From positions 1 to 48,144 of the forward strand of contig JAFDFZ010000026.1 of NCBI GenBank assembly GCA_019309565.1: a DNA stretch of 48,144 bases. Direction: 5' to 3'. The stretch is from Deltaproteobacteria bacterium. Lineage in GTDB: Bacteria; Desulfobacterota; Desulfobacteria; Desulfobacterales; SURF-15. Positions within the stretch are counted from its first letter, which is position 1. Each line of letters starts with the position of its first letter. The position numbers and the translations under genes were made by a program. Of the stretch, positions 1 to 8,329 are shown in pieces. A model generated the notes under the pieces. The model was not told the origin of the DNA. It did not search any database and saw only the letters and a list, made by a program, of their open reading frames with translations.

Positions 1-66
1 AAATTTGAAGTTTTCGAGATTTTTCAGAAAGGCTTCGTCAATAAACGATTCCACGGTTTCCGTCAT
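1..66 (-). CDS. DUF58 family protein, N-terminal fragment (cut by window edge)
   Basis: Only the first 22 codons are inside the window. The peptide begins MTETVESFIDEAFLKNLENF, which fits the usual DUF58 opening (a short acidic stretch, then FLxxLExxxL). The ATG at 66 has a GAGGAG ribosome binding site about five bases upstream. DUF58 proteins are von Willebrand A-like, membrane-associated partners of MoxR ATPases and normally follow moxR within a few bases. Here the moxR end and this start are about 500 bp apart, with repeat DNA between them, but the ribosome binding site is intact. The family call rests on a short N-terminus plus gene order and is therefore moderate. Confidence 0.6.
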   Translation of the reverse strand, partial: MTETVESFIDEAFLKNLENFKF

Positions 67-99
67 GGGTGCTCCTCGAGGCGATTCTGTTCGGCCCCA

Positions 100-247
100 G
101 CAATTCTTGGTGAAACCCAGCTTGTAAGCCGAAGAATGGTTGCATTTTTAACATTTCAATCCTTTGAAAAGCCTCATATGGCGGTATCGAATGAAATTTT
201 TGGAAGGCAAAATACAATCTACCCGCTTCCATGACGGCACAATCAGA
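100..247 (+). repeat. Dispersed repeat, copy A
   Basis: This copy starts with GCAATTCTTGGTGAAACCC and ends near ATGACGGCACAAT. It shares its 5' part (GCAATTCT, TGAAACCC, AATGGTYGCATTTT) with inverted copy B at 354-538. It shares its 3' part (TCGAATGAAATTTTTgGAAGGCAAAATAC) with copies B and C (8330-8575). It is shorter than B and C in the middle, as if internally deleted. No open reading frame is conserved across the copies, so it appears to be a non-coding repeat. It lies in the gap between moxR and the DUF58 gene. Confidence 0.75.
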
Positions 248-353
248 GTTAACGAAGCGATTAAACCAGGGGGTCAACGTCTCGGTAGCTTGAGAGCCCT
301 TACTATGTGCCTGAGTTCGATGTTTCCTATTGGCTGCCGCCTAAGTGCTTCGA

Positions 354-538
354 TATAATTATTTTGCCTTCAAAAATTTTATTCGATTAAACGCCATTTA
401 TCATTATCTGGTAAAACAGGATTTTAAAGCTTATGAAAAGCCTATGCACTGCTCGATTTTAGGCGCACTTTTTCGCAAGCCTCCCATGCTTCAAAATGCG
501 ACCATTATGCTCATAGCCCGGGTTTCAACGAGAATTGC
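354..538 (-). repeat. Dispersed repeat, copy B (inverted relative to A)
   Basis: Read on the minus strand from 538, it starts GCAATTCTCGTTGAAACCCG and includes AATGGTCGCATTTTGAAGC. It ends with the conserved block TCGAATAAAATTTTTGAAGG CAAAAT around 361-388. Copies A and B face each other around a central segment of about 100 bp, so 100-538 forms one composite inverted-repeat structure. The shifted-frame moxR tail stops at 552, only 14 bp from the end of this copy. Confidence 0.75.
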
Positions 539-580
539 CGGTTCAGGCCGCTTAACCACGGGATTTTTCCGTCGTATTCT

Positions 581-1528
581 TTATGATTTCCTCGATGAGA
601 TTATCCTCATCTTTAACACCACTCGGTGTCTCAAGGCCGGTTTTGCAATGGCGTTGATATCTTCGATGGAAACATTGTACCGGCCCTCCATCAGCGCCGA
701 TACTTTTCCGGCCAGCACAAGCGTTTGAACCCCTCTCGGGCTTGCCCCGTAAAGCACATACTGTTTCACGTTATCAGAAGCCAGGGGATGATCCGGATGG
801 GTCCCTAAAACCATCCGGATGGCATGCTGTTTTACATGAGTGGCTATGGGAACTTCCTTGATCAGTGTTTTCATTTCAAGGATGGTGGCGGCATCGATCA
901 CATGTTTTATCTCGGGCTCATAATTGCCCGTGGTCTTGTCTATTATTTCCAGCAACTGGTCTTGATCCGGGTAGTGAATCTTCAACTTGAAAAAGAACCT
1001 GTCAATCTGAGCTTCCGGCAGTGGATAGGTTCCTTCCATCTCAATGGGGTTTTGTGTTGCCAGCACCATGAACGGCGGATGTAAGGCATACTGCTTTCCA
1101 AAAACGGTGACTTTTTCTTCCTGCATAGCTTCAAGAAGTGCGGATTGCGTTTTAGGGCTGGCCCGGTTGATTTCATCGGCTAAAATCAACTGCCCGAATA
1201 TGGGCCCCTTGTAAAACTGAAATATCCGGTTTCCCCTTTCATCCTCATTGACGATGTTTGTGCCCAGGATATCGGCCGGCATCAAATCAGGGGTAAACTG
1301 AATCCTGGAATATTTTAGATCCATGATTCTGCTCAACGATTTTACAATAAGCGTTTTTCCCAGGCCGGGTACTCCTTCGATGAGCGCATGTCCTCCGCAA
1401 AGAAGACATATAAAAATGTGTTTGATGAGCAATTGCTGCCCCACAATTATCTGGGAGAGCGCTTCGCAGATTCTCTCATAGTTTTCTTTTACGGAATTCA
1501 CCTTCTTGTGGGCAATGCTCACATCCAC
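581..1528 (-). CDS. moxR: MoxR-family AAA+ ATPase with shifted C-terminus
   Basis: MoxR ATPases are cytoplasmic AAA+ chaperones that act with DUF58 and other von Willebrand A-type partners. This 315-residue protein has Walker A GVPGLGKT near residue 57, Walker B LADEINRA, the family motif SALLEAMQEE and the sensor block LATQNPIE, then the C-terminal lid. The start is GTG directly after the stop of the upstream gene, with AAAGGAA about six bases before it. The last residues depart from the family: after KPALRHRVVLK the frame reads MRIISSRKS and stops. A natural-looking family tail (ETPSGVKDEDNLIEEI onward) lies in another frame at 552-632. A small deletion probably shifted the frame. The ATPase core is intact, so activity may survive. 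Confidence 0.9.
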   Translation of the reverse strand: MDVSIAHKKVNSVKENYERICEALSQIIVGQQLLIKHIFICLLCGGHALIEGVPGLGKTLIVKSLSRIMDLKYSRIQFTPDLMPADILGTNIVNEDERGNRIFQFYKGPIFGQLILADEINRASPKTQSALLEAMQEEKVTVFGKQYALHPPFMVLATQNPIEMEGTYPLPEAQIDRFFFKLKIHYPDQDQLLEIIDKTTGNYEPEIKHVIDAATILEMKTLIKEVPIATHVKQHAIRMVLGTHPDHPLASDNVKQYVLYGASPRGVQTLVLAGKVSALMEGRYNVSIEDINAIAKPALRHRVVLKMRIISSRKS

Positions 1529-2989
1529 TTATGGTTCCTTTCCAAGTCCGATGGATAAAAAATAGTTTTTGATAAATTCTCGATAATTCAACGGGATCTC
1601 TTCTTTTTTAAGAATGCTTTCAACTTCTCTCTGATAGCGACGGGCGATGTCTTTCTGTTTAACTTTCGCCTTTCCGATACCTGTCAACGCCCGGATATAA
1701 ACGGTAAAATCTTCTTTTTCAGCCGGCATCACTTTATCCTGGATGACCGGCCCTTTTCTTCTTTGGATTTCATAAGGAGATTTTTTTTGGCCTTTTGATT
1801 TTGAGCTTCCCGGTAAAAGAGAGATATCTTCATCCTCATTCATATAATCTTCAGCGTCACCTGCACCGCTCTGATCCTGGCCGGGATATTTTGCATTGGC
1901 GGAGAAATCAGCGGGTCGCTCCTCCTCCCTGCCCGATGCCGTTGCCTCGGCCCCTCTCTTGGAGTTGCCCCTGTTTCTATCCGGGTTGTTTTTCCGGCCC
2001 TGTTCTCTGCCAGGCGTTACGCGATTTGTATACTCCATCGGTTCCCTTTGAGAATCGGTTCCCTTGATGCTGTCTTCCACCTGCTTAAGGAATGTTTCAA
2101 GCCGAAGATATTCCGCTAATAGAACAGAGTCCTTTTGGATCTTCTCAGGTATTTCATCGGAGAACATCGCCTGAAACAATTCTTTTAATCGACTCAGCGA
2201 ACTTTCGTCATATACCGGGTAAGTTCGATACGAAAGACCCTTAAGGGTTTCACCACCGGGAGATGAACGGGTTTGTTTTGAAAGAAGCGATTTGTGGTTC
2301 TGGACTTCTTCCAGCAATTCATTCAGTGCGGTCAAAATCTCTTTTCGCGTCGATGACGGTTCGTTCAGTTTCTTAGCAATAGTCTTAAGTTTTTGATAGC
2401 TTGTATTTTGTGAAGCAGTTTTAGGAGACGACGGTGAATCTTGAAAAAACGTGAAACGACTTCTTAAACTTTCAACCATGGAAACCGGTTGCCTGGAAGC
2501 GACGGAGAGACGATCCATGGAAAGCAGCAATGCATTTATAAGTAAAAGACTGCCAACCAGCGCGTAAATAACCGGATGCCTTGAGGGAAATAGCTGCTTT
2601 CTGTTCAACCGGGAGAGCTTCAAAGACGCATCTGCCAGCAGCAGCGATCCCAGAGCCGATGTCTTCTCTTTCCGATAATATTCATATGCCGTGCTGATCG
2701 TGTCTTTAAGGTTCAGGCGAGCATCCATATCGATCAAAAATCGAGCAAAGCTTTTTTTTCTGCTGATGACTGAATACAGGACGGCCGCTGCGATGGAAAT
2801 GCCAAAATAGACCCCGTAGATAGGCACTGATCTTTTAAATTCAAACAGCCCGCTTCTCTCAAATCCAACGCCAATCGTGTAAGCCAATAAGAATACGGCT
2901 CCGGAGATAAACAGCGTGAAACAAACCCGGCGGATAAAAAATCGCCTTTTTAGTCTAGATATGCTTTCTACAAACGAAAGCTCAGCCAT
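1529..2989 (-). CDS. Membrane protein of the MoxR operon with charged low-complexity tail
   Basis: This is a 486-residue protein of no firmly recognised family. Two N-terminal transmembrane segments (about residues 22-42 and 57-75) and a third near 143-161 are followed by a long soluble part. The soluble part contains helical stretches and a polar region rich in Gly, Glu, Arg and Asp at about 325-400. The C-terminus (IPLNYREFIKNYFLSI) resembles the ends of proteins encoded beside moxR in other bacteria, where an acidic hydrophilic region precedes a YRxxVxxYF motif. Its start overlaps the stop of the upstream gene by one base (TGATG), and its stop is followed at once by the moxR GTG, so translational coupling is likely. 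It may be an envelope-anchored partner or substrate of MoxR; that is inference. Confidence 0.75.
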   Translation of the reverse strand: MAELSFVESISRLKRRFFIRRVCFTLFISGAVFLLAYTIGVGFERSGLFEFKRSVPIYGVYFGISIAAAVLYSVISRKKSFARFLIDMDARLNLKDTISTAYEYYRKEKTSALGSLLLADASLKLSRLNRKQLFPSRHPVIYALVGSLLLINALLLSMDRLSVASRQPVSMVESLRSRFTFFQDSPSSPKTASQNTSYQKLKTIAKKLNEPSSTRKEILTALNELLEEVQNHKSLLSKQTRSSPGGETLKGLSYRTYPVYDESSLSRLKELFQAMFSDEIPEKIQKDSVLLAEYLRLETFLKQVEDSIKGTDSQREPMEYTNRVTPGREQGRKNNPDRNRGNSKRGAEATASGREEERPADFSANAKYPGQDQSGAGDAEDYMNEDEDISLLPGSSKSKGQKKSPYEIQRRKGPVIQDKVMPAEKEDFTVYIRALTGIGKAKVKQKDIARRYQREVESILKKEEIPLNYREFIKNYFLSIGLGKEP

Positions 2990-3750
2990 CAGCTTCGGAT
3001 CTCCCTGTGGATATGGCGGCGTATCAGTATCTGGCAGAGCAACATAAGAAAAACAATTATCGATACGGCAACGCTCATATAAGATCTATACGACCCCATA
3101 TCATGCTTATCACCGAGCCCTCCCATCCCCGACTGCAGCCCGTACAGGACGCGCAAGGGGCTTAGGCCAGGTGCAAACACCGCCGTTACGATTATAAACA
3201 CGATGATAAACGTTCTTGAAATCAAATACCCTTCCATGCGAAACCTTCCCCAAAGAAGATACATCAGGAAGCCAACCATCCGGCAAAGCACAGAAGCGGT
3301 GAGCAGGATGGATAGCGCCTTTAGAAACACAGACCATGTGATACCGGAAACAGCAGCGGCCAAGACAAACAGCGGTGCATAGGGTATCATCAAATGGCAT
3401 ATGTGCAAAAGAAACACCCATAGGGCATATTGAAAGAAGTCTCTTTGTTTCTCCGTGGCGACGGCTTCTTTTCTGTATTCTGAAAACATACCTGTATTGA
3501 TGATCTCTCCTCGCCCGCATCGAAGATTTATATAGGATGTGATGATAAGCGTTGCTGCTAAAACCAGAAAAAAGGTAAGCGGCCCCTGATGGTCTGGGCC
3601 AAGAAAATGGAAAAGCGCCTGCCTGGGCCAGAACAGCAACAACAGCGCAGATGCGACCCAAATCCCATGAAACAACACCGCCAGCACCATGGGTGAGAAA
3701 AAGGCAGCGAGAGTTCTTTCGGATTCATCAGCCATAAAATCAAGATTCAT
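2989..3750 (-). CDS. Multi-pass inner-membrane protein of the MoxR operon
   Basis: This is a hydrophobic protein of 253 residues with about six predicted membrane segments: near residues 22-40, 56-75, 107-127, 131-155, 170-190 and 220-240. I chose the ATG at 3750 (MNLDFMADESERT) over an upstream TTG at 3771. The ATG has AGAG a few bases upstream and leaves an 11-base overlap with the preceding gene. No catalytic motif is visible. The general look is of an ABC-2-type or Yip1-like permease, but I cannot assign a family. The tight overlaps on both sides place it in the same transcript as the MoxR ATPase. Confidence 0.7.
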   Translation of the reverse strand: MNLDFMADESERTLAAFFSPMVLAVLFHGIWVASALLLLFWPRQALFHFLGPDHQGPLTFFLVLAATLIITSYINLRCGRGEIINTGMFSEYRKEAVATEKQRDFFQYALWVFLLHICHLMIPYAPLFVLAAAVSGITWSVFLKALSILLTASVLCRMVGFLMYLLWGRFRMEGYLISRTFIIVFIIVTAVFAPGLSPLRVLYGLQSGMGGLGDKHDMGSYRSYMSVAVSIIVFLMLLCQILIRRHIHREIRS

Positions 3751-5695
3751 TGCTTCTCTGCTCTTGCCCAAAGCTTTGTTCCGTTTCAGAAAGGCTCATA
3801 AAGCCAGCAGCCCCTACCGGTATGGCCCATTGTACGAGTGTCATGTTTTTACCTGAATGGTCTGATGGGTCAACCGTTACAGGAAGAGGCCCGGGGGAAA
3901 TCCAACCCACAAGACACATTGTATCGGGTTTTGATTGATAGTTCAAATGTACCGCCTCCATAAGATTGGCGGATAACTCCCCCCAGTGATCGGTGGTACG
4001 CTGGTTCATGTTTTCTTTGTTTACCAATTGGGATGCCCGTATACGCCATGTGTCTTTGGTGTTCGAAAAAATATCTCCTAAAGAAAAATAATGACCTCTC
4101 ACATATCCCCAGCAAGCCTTTATATCATGAGCCGTCCTGTTTTGGATCAAGATTGTGAAACCTTTTTCATCTTCCAACACTTGTGCGAAGACGGGAAAGC
4201 CGATACTGGATTCGATGATAAAAAAATTGGAGGACCATCTTTGTGCGTATCCGGCAAGCCATGTTGTCTCGTTGTTATCGTAGAATAGATACGAGTTGGG
4301 TATCCTGTTGTCTTTGTTTTTTACCCATAGAGGACGGATCGGAAGGAACTCTGGGCCGAATCGAACCTCATACGGTGTGGCTTTTATCGAGTACAGTCCG
4401 ATCACCTGTTCGATGGAGGCCATCGAATCCTGACCATGGTATATTATATGCGAAAAGCTGTTGTAGGTCAGGTTTTTTTTGCGATTCGAGTATATGAACG
4501 CTGCATAAACTACTCCGGTAAATGCCGCTATGAACAGCACGATATAACCCGCGAATTTCGGCTTATCGCCGGCGCGATGTTTTAACTTATGATAACCGAA
4601 TCCCATGACAACAACATAAAACACAAGCAGCACAGAAATTGTTCTAAAGCTCGGGAACACCGATGGCATCGTGGATAACAAAGCCTTTCGAATGGTCCCA
4701 TCGGGGATCTTCACATCGCTAAGAGCTTGTGACGGGCCTAATGACAGCAGATGCTCCCAGAGGGTTCGTCTTAATTTCCAGCGGCTAAAGGGCGGTTTCA
4801 TAAAATCGAACGCCAGAAAAAGAATTTTTCCGATGCCCATATCCCGCTGGGATATCAGAGGGAGGTTATCTTCTTTAATCAGAACCCTGGAATTCTCCAC
4901 TTCTGCATCCAGGACGAGAAAGGGATCTTTGCTTACGATCGTCTCCCCGCAAAAGGCGGAGAGGGCATTGAGTTCGAAAAACGACCGATGCCCCCGCACC
5001 TTCACAGGCAGCAGCCGCGAGGTTCTTTCCTGCAACAGTGGCCCATAGTTTATTGAGCTTGCCGCGATCAAATACCCCCCATTTGCTATCCAATCTTCCA
5101 TGGCTTGAAACTGCTTCTCGCTGAGGCGCATGAGCATATCTGCGCTTACGATGGCGACCTTCACACCATGGTAGCCATACCAGATATCAGGATAGAATTC
5201 CGGGCGAACCACCACAGGAAAGACGCTTGCAGGCAGCGCAGATAAAAAATCAGGGGAAATCGCAATGCCCGAAACGATTCCCAGCTCCTTGGTGGTAAAG
5301 AAAGGCTTAAGGTTTATGGAGCGGGACACCATTGTTGTTTCCGCTTTCTGCAGGCGAACGATCATTCTGTGTGTAACGGACTCGATTCGGATGATGAACG
5401 AGAATCGTTTTCGTGACTGGTAGGGAAGTTCAACAGTCCTAGCGTACGTCACCCGATGCACATCCCCTCGATATTCGCTTCCGGAAGTAACGATGATTTC
5501 CAGCTGGCCGGTTACTGGCCGGCCCCGGTTCTCTATGAAGATTGTTACAGGAGTCCATTTGCCGAGCTGAAAACGGCCGCTGAAGCCCAATTCAACATCC
5601 AATGAAAGCACAGCGGCAGCCGCCGAAGCCGGCATGAGGACCACCACCATGATGAAAGCAAAAGGTAACAGGTGCACTGACACATGGTTCAACAT
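3740..5695 (-). CDS. Secreted/membrane protein with extracytoplasmic beta domain, first gene of the MoxR operon
   Basis: This 651-residue protein starts with a signal sequence (MLNHVSVHLLPFAFIMVVVL then a PASAAAA cleavage region). An upstream in-frame start at 5842 would add 49 residues without a signal, so 5695 is preferred; AGAGG lies about 11 bases before it. The first half looks like a beta-sandwich (ELGFSGRFQLGKWTPVTIFI, RGRPVTGQLEI) followed by a Rossmann/GATase-like stretch (VKVAIVSADMLMRL, AMEDWIANGGYLI). Similar arrangements occur in large proteins of MoxR/Bat operons. Two membrane segments follow near residues 353-375 and 386-405, then another extracytoplasmic domain. The exact family is not recognised. 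It is the promoter-proximal gene of the operon. Confidence 0.75.
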   Translation of the reverse strand: MLNHVSVHLLPFAFIMVVVLMPASAAAAVLSLDVELGFSGRFQLGKWTPVTIFIENRGRPVTGQLEIIVTSGSEYRGDVHRVTYARTVELPYQSRKRFSFIIRIESVTHRMIVRLQKAETTMVSRSINLKPFFTTKELGIVSGIAISPDFLSALPASVFPVVVRPEFYPDIWYGYHGVKVAIVSADMLMRLSEKQFQAMEDWIANGGYLIAASSINYGPLLQERTSRLLPVKVRGHRSFFELNALSAFCGETIVSKDPFLVLDAEVENSRVLIKEDNLPLISQRDMGIGKILFLAFDFMKPPFSRWKLRRTLWEHLLSLGPSQALSDVKIPDGTIRKALLSTMPSVFPSFRTISVLLVFYVVVMGFGYHKLKHRAGDKPKFAGYIVLFIAAFTGVVYAAFIYSNRKKNLTYNSFSHIIYHGQDSMASIEQVIGLYSIKATPYEVRFGPEFLPIRPLWVKNKDNRIPNSYLFYDNNETTWLAGYAQRWSSNFFIIESSIGFPVFAQVLEDEKGFTILIQNRTAHDIKACWGYVRGHYFSLGDIFSNTKDTWRIRASQLVNKENMNQRTTDHWGELSANLMEAVHLNYQSKPDTMCLVGWISPGPLPVTVDPSDHSGKNMTLVQWAIPVGAAGFMSLSETEQSFGQEQRSNES

Positions 5696-6076
5696 TGACA
5701 GTAAAGCCTCTTGGAGTAATGGTTGAATCTTTCGGACATGGTTGTGGAACAGAGGGTCAGTTCTTTGAAGATCCCTCACAATACACAGGCTGCGGCAAAA
5801 TATTCCATAAACATGCCACAAGCCCCTTGCAAAAATGAACATTCTTCAAAGGTCTCCCTGCTGTTAGATTATCAAAACGGTGTTGAATAAACAAGAGATG
5901 TGTTTCAATCACCGATGGAGGGGTTTTTTTAAAAGGCTTGCGCTAAATGCCTATCCCATAAACTAACTTGGCTTTTTTCGATAATCGGGTTAATAAATGC
6001 TCAGAGCTATCGTTTGGTCTCTGTGATTAAAACAATGGTTTTAAAGAAGATCGCCGGTTGAAAGGAGGTACTGGAT
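5696..6076. other. Divergent intergenic region, MoxR operon / DapA-family gene
   Basis: About 380 bp separates the leftward operon from the rightward lyase gene and should hold both promoters. A weak sigma-70-like pair for the lyase gene is TTGGCT at 5968-5973 and TAATAA at 5991-5996, with 17-bp spacing. No sigma-54 element or clear operator was seen. Nothing else is recognisable. Confidence 0.35.
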
Positions 6077-6970
6077 ATGGAAGCTCAATTTGTTCGTGGA
6101 ATCATCCCTGCCATCATAACCCCTATGACAGAAGATGAGGAATTGGATGAAAGGGGGTTCCAGAAGCTGGTGGACGCTATGATCGAAGCCGGTGTCCATG
6201 GAATATTTTCGGTTGGTACTGCAGGAGAGTTCTGGGCGCTTAGTGTTGAGGAGAAAAAAAGGGTGTATCATTGGACAGTTGCGTATGTTGACAGGCGGGT
6301 GCCAGTGTATGTAGGCACATGCGCCAATTCCACACGTGAGGCGGTTCGGCTATCTGAGCTCGCGCAGCAGGCAGGCGCAGACTGCATCTCAGTGTTGACA
6401 CCCAGCTACATCAAGCCCAATGAAGAGGAAATGTTCAACCACTATGCTGCGATTGCAAGATCAGTTGATATTCCGATTCTGCTTTATAATCTTCCTGCCC
6501 GAACGGGAAATTCTCTTTCGGTCGGGCTGGTGATGCGGTTGGTTGAAACTTTTGACAATATCGTTGGAATCAAAGACAGTTCCGGAGATTTTTCCAATGC
6601 GCTGGCCTATTTGTTTCAGGCCCCCCAGGGATTTCGTTTTGTAATGGGAAACGATGCTTTGATTTTTCCTGCACTTTTGCAAGGAGCGGCAGCGGCCATC
6701 GTTGCAACCGCCAACGTTGCTCCCGAAATTGCCGTGGGCATCTATGAAAACTTTGTGAAAGGGGATCTTGATGTCGCCAAAGAATTTCAAAAACGGCTAA
6801 CGCCGATTAGGCGCGCATTTACTCTAGGAACCCATCCTGCCATGCTGAAAGCGGGCGCAGAAATGGTGGGGTTTGCAGGAGGACCTCCGCGCGCACCCGT
6901 CGGCCCTCTTAGCGCATCGCAGCGAGAGCAACTAAAAGAGATGCTGGTCGAAATCGGCAAACTCAAGTAA
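6077..6970 (+). CDS. DapA/NanA-family class I aldolase-type lyase
   Basis: This is a 297-residue TIM-barrel enzyme of the dihydrodipicolinate synthase/N-acetylneuraminate lyase superfamily, which forms a Schiff base with a 2-oxo acid. Visible family residues are the GTxGE loop (T48, with A49 where DapA has a second Thr), Tyr137 and Arg142 in YNLPARTG, and the Schiff-base Lys166 in GIKDSSGD. The length is normal. The start has a strong AAAGGAGGT ribosome binding site seven bases upstream. The neighbours are catabolic: a DadA-like oxidase, a peptide-type importer, an acylase and a Gci-like enzyme. A degradative lyase or dehydratase, such as a 5-dehydro-4-deoxyglucarate dehydratase or hydroxyproline-pathway deaminase, is therefore more likely than lysine biosynthesis. 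The substrate is not determinable here. Confidence 0.9.
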   Translation: MEAQFVRGIIPAIITPMTEDEELDERGFQKLVDAMIEAGVHGIFSVGTAGEFWALSVEEKKRVYHWTVAYVDRRVPVYVGTCANSTREAVRLSELAQQAGADCISVLTPSYIKPNEEEMFNHYAAIARSVDIPILLYNLPARTGNSLSVGLVMRLVETFDNIVGIKDSSGDFSNALAYLFQAPQGFRFVMGNDALIFPALLQGAAAAIVATANVAPEIAVGIYENFVKGDLDVAKEFQKRLTPIRRAFTLGTHPAMLKAGAEMVGFAGGPPRAPVGPLSASQREQLKEMLVEIGKLK

Positions 6971-6989
6971 GATCAAGCCTAAACCCCTT

Positions 6990-8246
6990 TCAACCAAACC
7001 GATCGATTCTAAGTGGGGTTAGATCTATAAGGGTGTTTTCATGCGCGGCAAGCTGTGAGACAAGCTTGCCGGTTATGGGGGACAGAGAGATGCCGATCAT
7101 TGCATGTCCGGCTGCAATGATGAGGTTTTTGTAACGGGGCGGTCGTCCGATAAAAGGAAGGCCATCCGGGGTGCATGGCCGCAGCCCGCGCCAGATTTCA
7201 ATCAGATTAAGAGAATCGTGATGCATCTCAGGCAGGTATTTGGGAACATTATTGATAATGGCCTGAACTCTTCGCATGTTTATAGAGAGATCAAACCCCG
7301 CAAGTTCAAGAGTGCCTGCAAATCGCATGGTATCACCCATGGGGGTTAGGATCACTTTCGCCTCTGCCATGGCAATGGGAAGCTCAGGGCATCGGTGAGG
7401 TCTGTGGTATGTGATGCTGTATCCTTTTGCCGGCTGGATTGGCAGCTTTATTTTTAAATCCCGAACGATTTCAGGTGACCATACCCCCCCGGCAAGTACC
7501 ACTTCTTTAGCGGTGATATCACCACGAGTTGTTTTAACGGTTGTTATGCGGCCATCGGTGATCTCAAAACCCAGCACTTCAGTGAACGTTTGAATCTGAA
7601 CCCCTTTTTTCTCGATAAACCGGGCCGTTTCGGTGACGAACGGTTGGGGAATGATACATGCATCCTGGGGATAAAAAACGCCTCCGGCGGCAGTAACCCG
7701 GCTGTGGGGGATGAGTTCTTGAATCTCCTGGGCACTGAGGATGCGGGCTTCAAGGCCGCTTGCCTGCATAAGACGGGCTTCTTCCAGCCCTTCATCAAGC
7801 CCCTTCTTTGAATTAAAAATTGAAAGCATTCCCTTCTTTTCAAACCCAAAATCAAGACCGTCTATGGTTGCAAGTTTTTCGAATAGCTGAAGGCTTGCCA
7901 GATTCAGATCTCGAATCACGGGAATGGATCGATGCATGTGATGTCGGTTGCAGGCGCGATGAAATTTCCACAGCCAGGAAAAGAATTCAAGGCTAAAACG
8001 AGGTTTGATGTAAAACGGGCTTTTCGGATTGAATAACCATCTTATACCTTTAGATACGACCCCCGGGGCGGCCAGTGGTATACTGTGGCTGGGCACAATC
8101 ATGCCGGCGTTCCCGTAGGAGCTGCCCGAACAGATTTCCCCCTTCTCCACGATCATCACGTTTCGTCCCTGCTCGCTTAGATAATAGGCCGAGCAGACCC
8201 CTATGGCGCCGCCGCCTATCACAAGAATGTCGGTTTTCTGATTCAT
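6990..8246 (-). CDS. DadA-like FAD-dependent D-amino-acid dehydrogenase
   Basis: This 418-residue flavoprotein of the DAO/DadA family oxidatively deaminates a D-amino or N-alkyl amino acid. The N-terminus has the dinucleotide-binding GGGAIG motif, then IVEKGE at the end of the second strand and GSSYGNAGMIVPSH, typical of DadA-like dehydrogenases. The C-terminus has RPCTPDGLPFIG and AAGHAMIGISLSPITGKL, the FAD-contacting block. It converges with the DapA-family gene, with only 19 bp between the ends. Pairing with a DapA-family enzyme recalls the hydroxyproline pathway (D-hydroxyproline dehydrogenase plus Hyp deaminase), but no proline racemase is present. The ribosome binding site is weak (AGCGGAA). 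Confidence 0.88.
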   Translation of the reverse strand: MNQKTDILVIGGGAIGVCSAYYLSEQGRNVMIVEKGEICSGSSYGNAGMIVPSHSIPLAAPGVVSKGIRWLFNPKSPFYIKPRFSLEFFSWLWKFHRACNRHHMHRSIPVIRDLNLASLQLFEKLATIDGLDFGFEKKGMLSIFNSKKGLDEGLEEARLMQASGLEARILSAQEIQELIPHSRVTAAGGVFYPQDACIIPQPFVTETARFIEKKGVQIQTFTEVLGFEITDGRITTVKTTRGDITAKEVVLAGGVWSPEIVRDLKIKLPIQPAKGYSITYHRPHRCPELPIAMAEAKVILTPMGDTMRFAGTLELAGFDLSINMRRVQAIINNVPKYLPEMHHDSLNLIEIWRGLRPCTPDGLPFIGRPPRYKNLIIAAGHAMIGISLSPITGKLVSQLAAHENTLIDLTPLRIDRFG

Positions 8247-8329
8247 GCGAATATTCCGCTGACATTTATATTGAATGAAACATTGAAATAGACCTTAGCC
8301 AATTTACTTGCAAAGTGTCAATAGCATAA

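Noticed and set aside
164..358. Plus-strand frame of 64 codons within repeat copy A
   Set aside because: The same frame is not preserved in copy C, so the repeat is probably non-coding.
345..728. Plus-strand open frame of 127 codons at the left end
   Set aside because: It runs through repeat copy B and then antisense to moxR; no start signal or protein-like composition supports it.
6975..7022. Possible terminator between the convergent lyase and oxidase genes (CTAAACCCC / GGGGTTAG)
   Set aside because: The loop is about 30 bases, one arm has a bulge, there is no T-run, and it lies partly inside the oxidase gene.
6077..8246. Reading the lyase plus oxidase pair as a definite hydroxyproline pathway
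   Set aside because: No proline racemase or ketoglutarate semialdehyde dehydrogenase is in the window, and the Gci-like gene fits a different pathway equally well.
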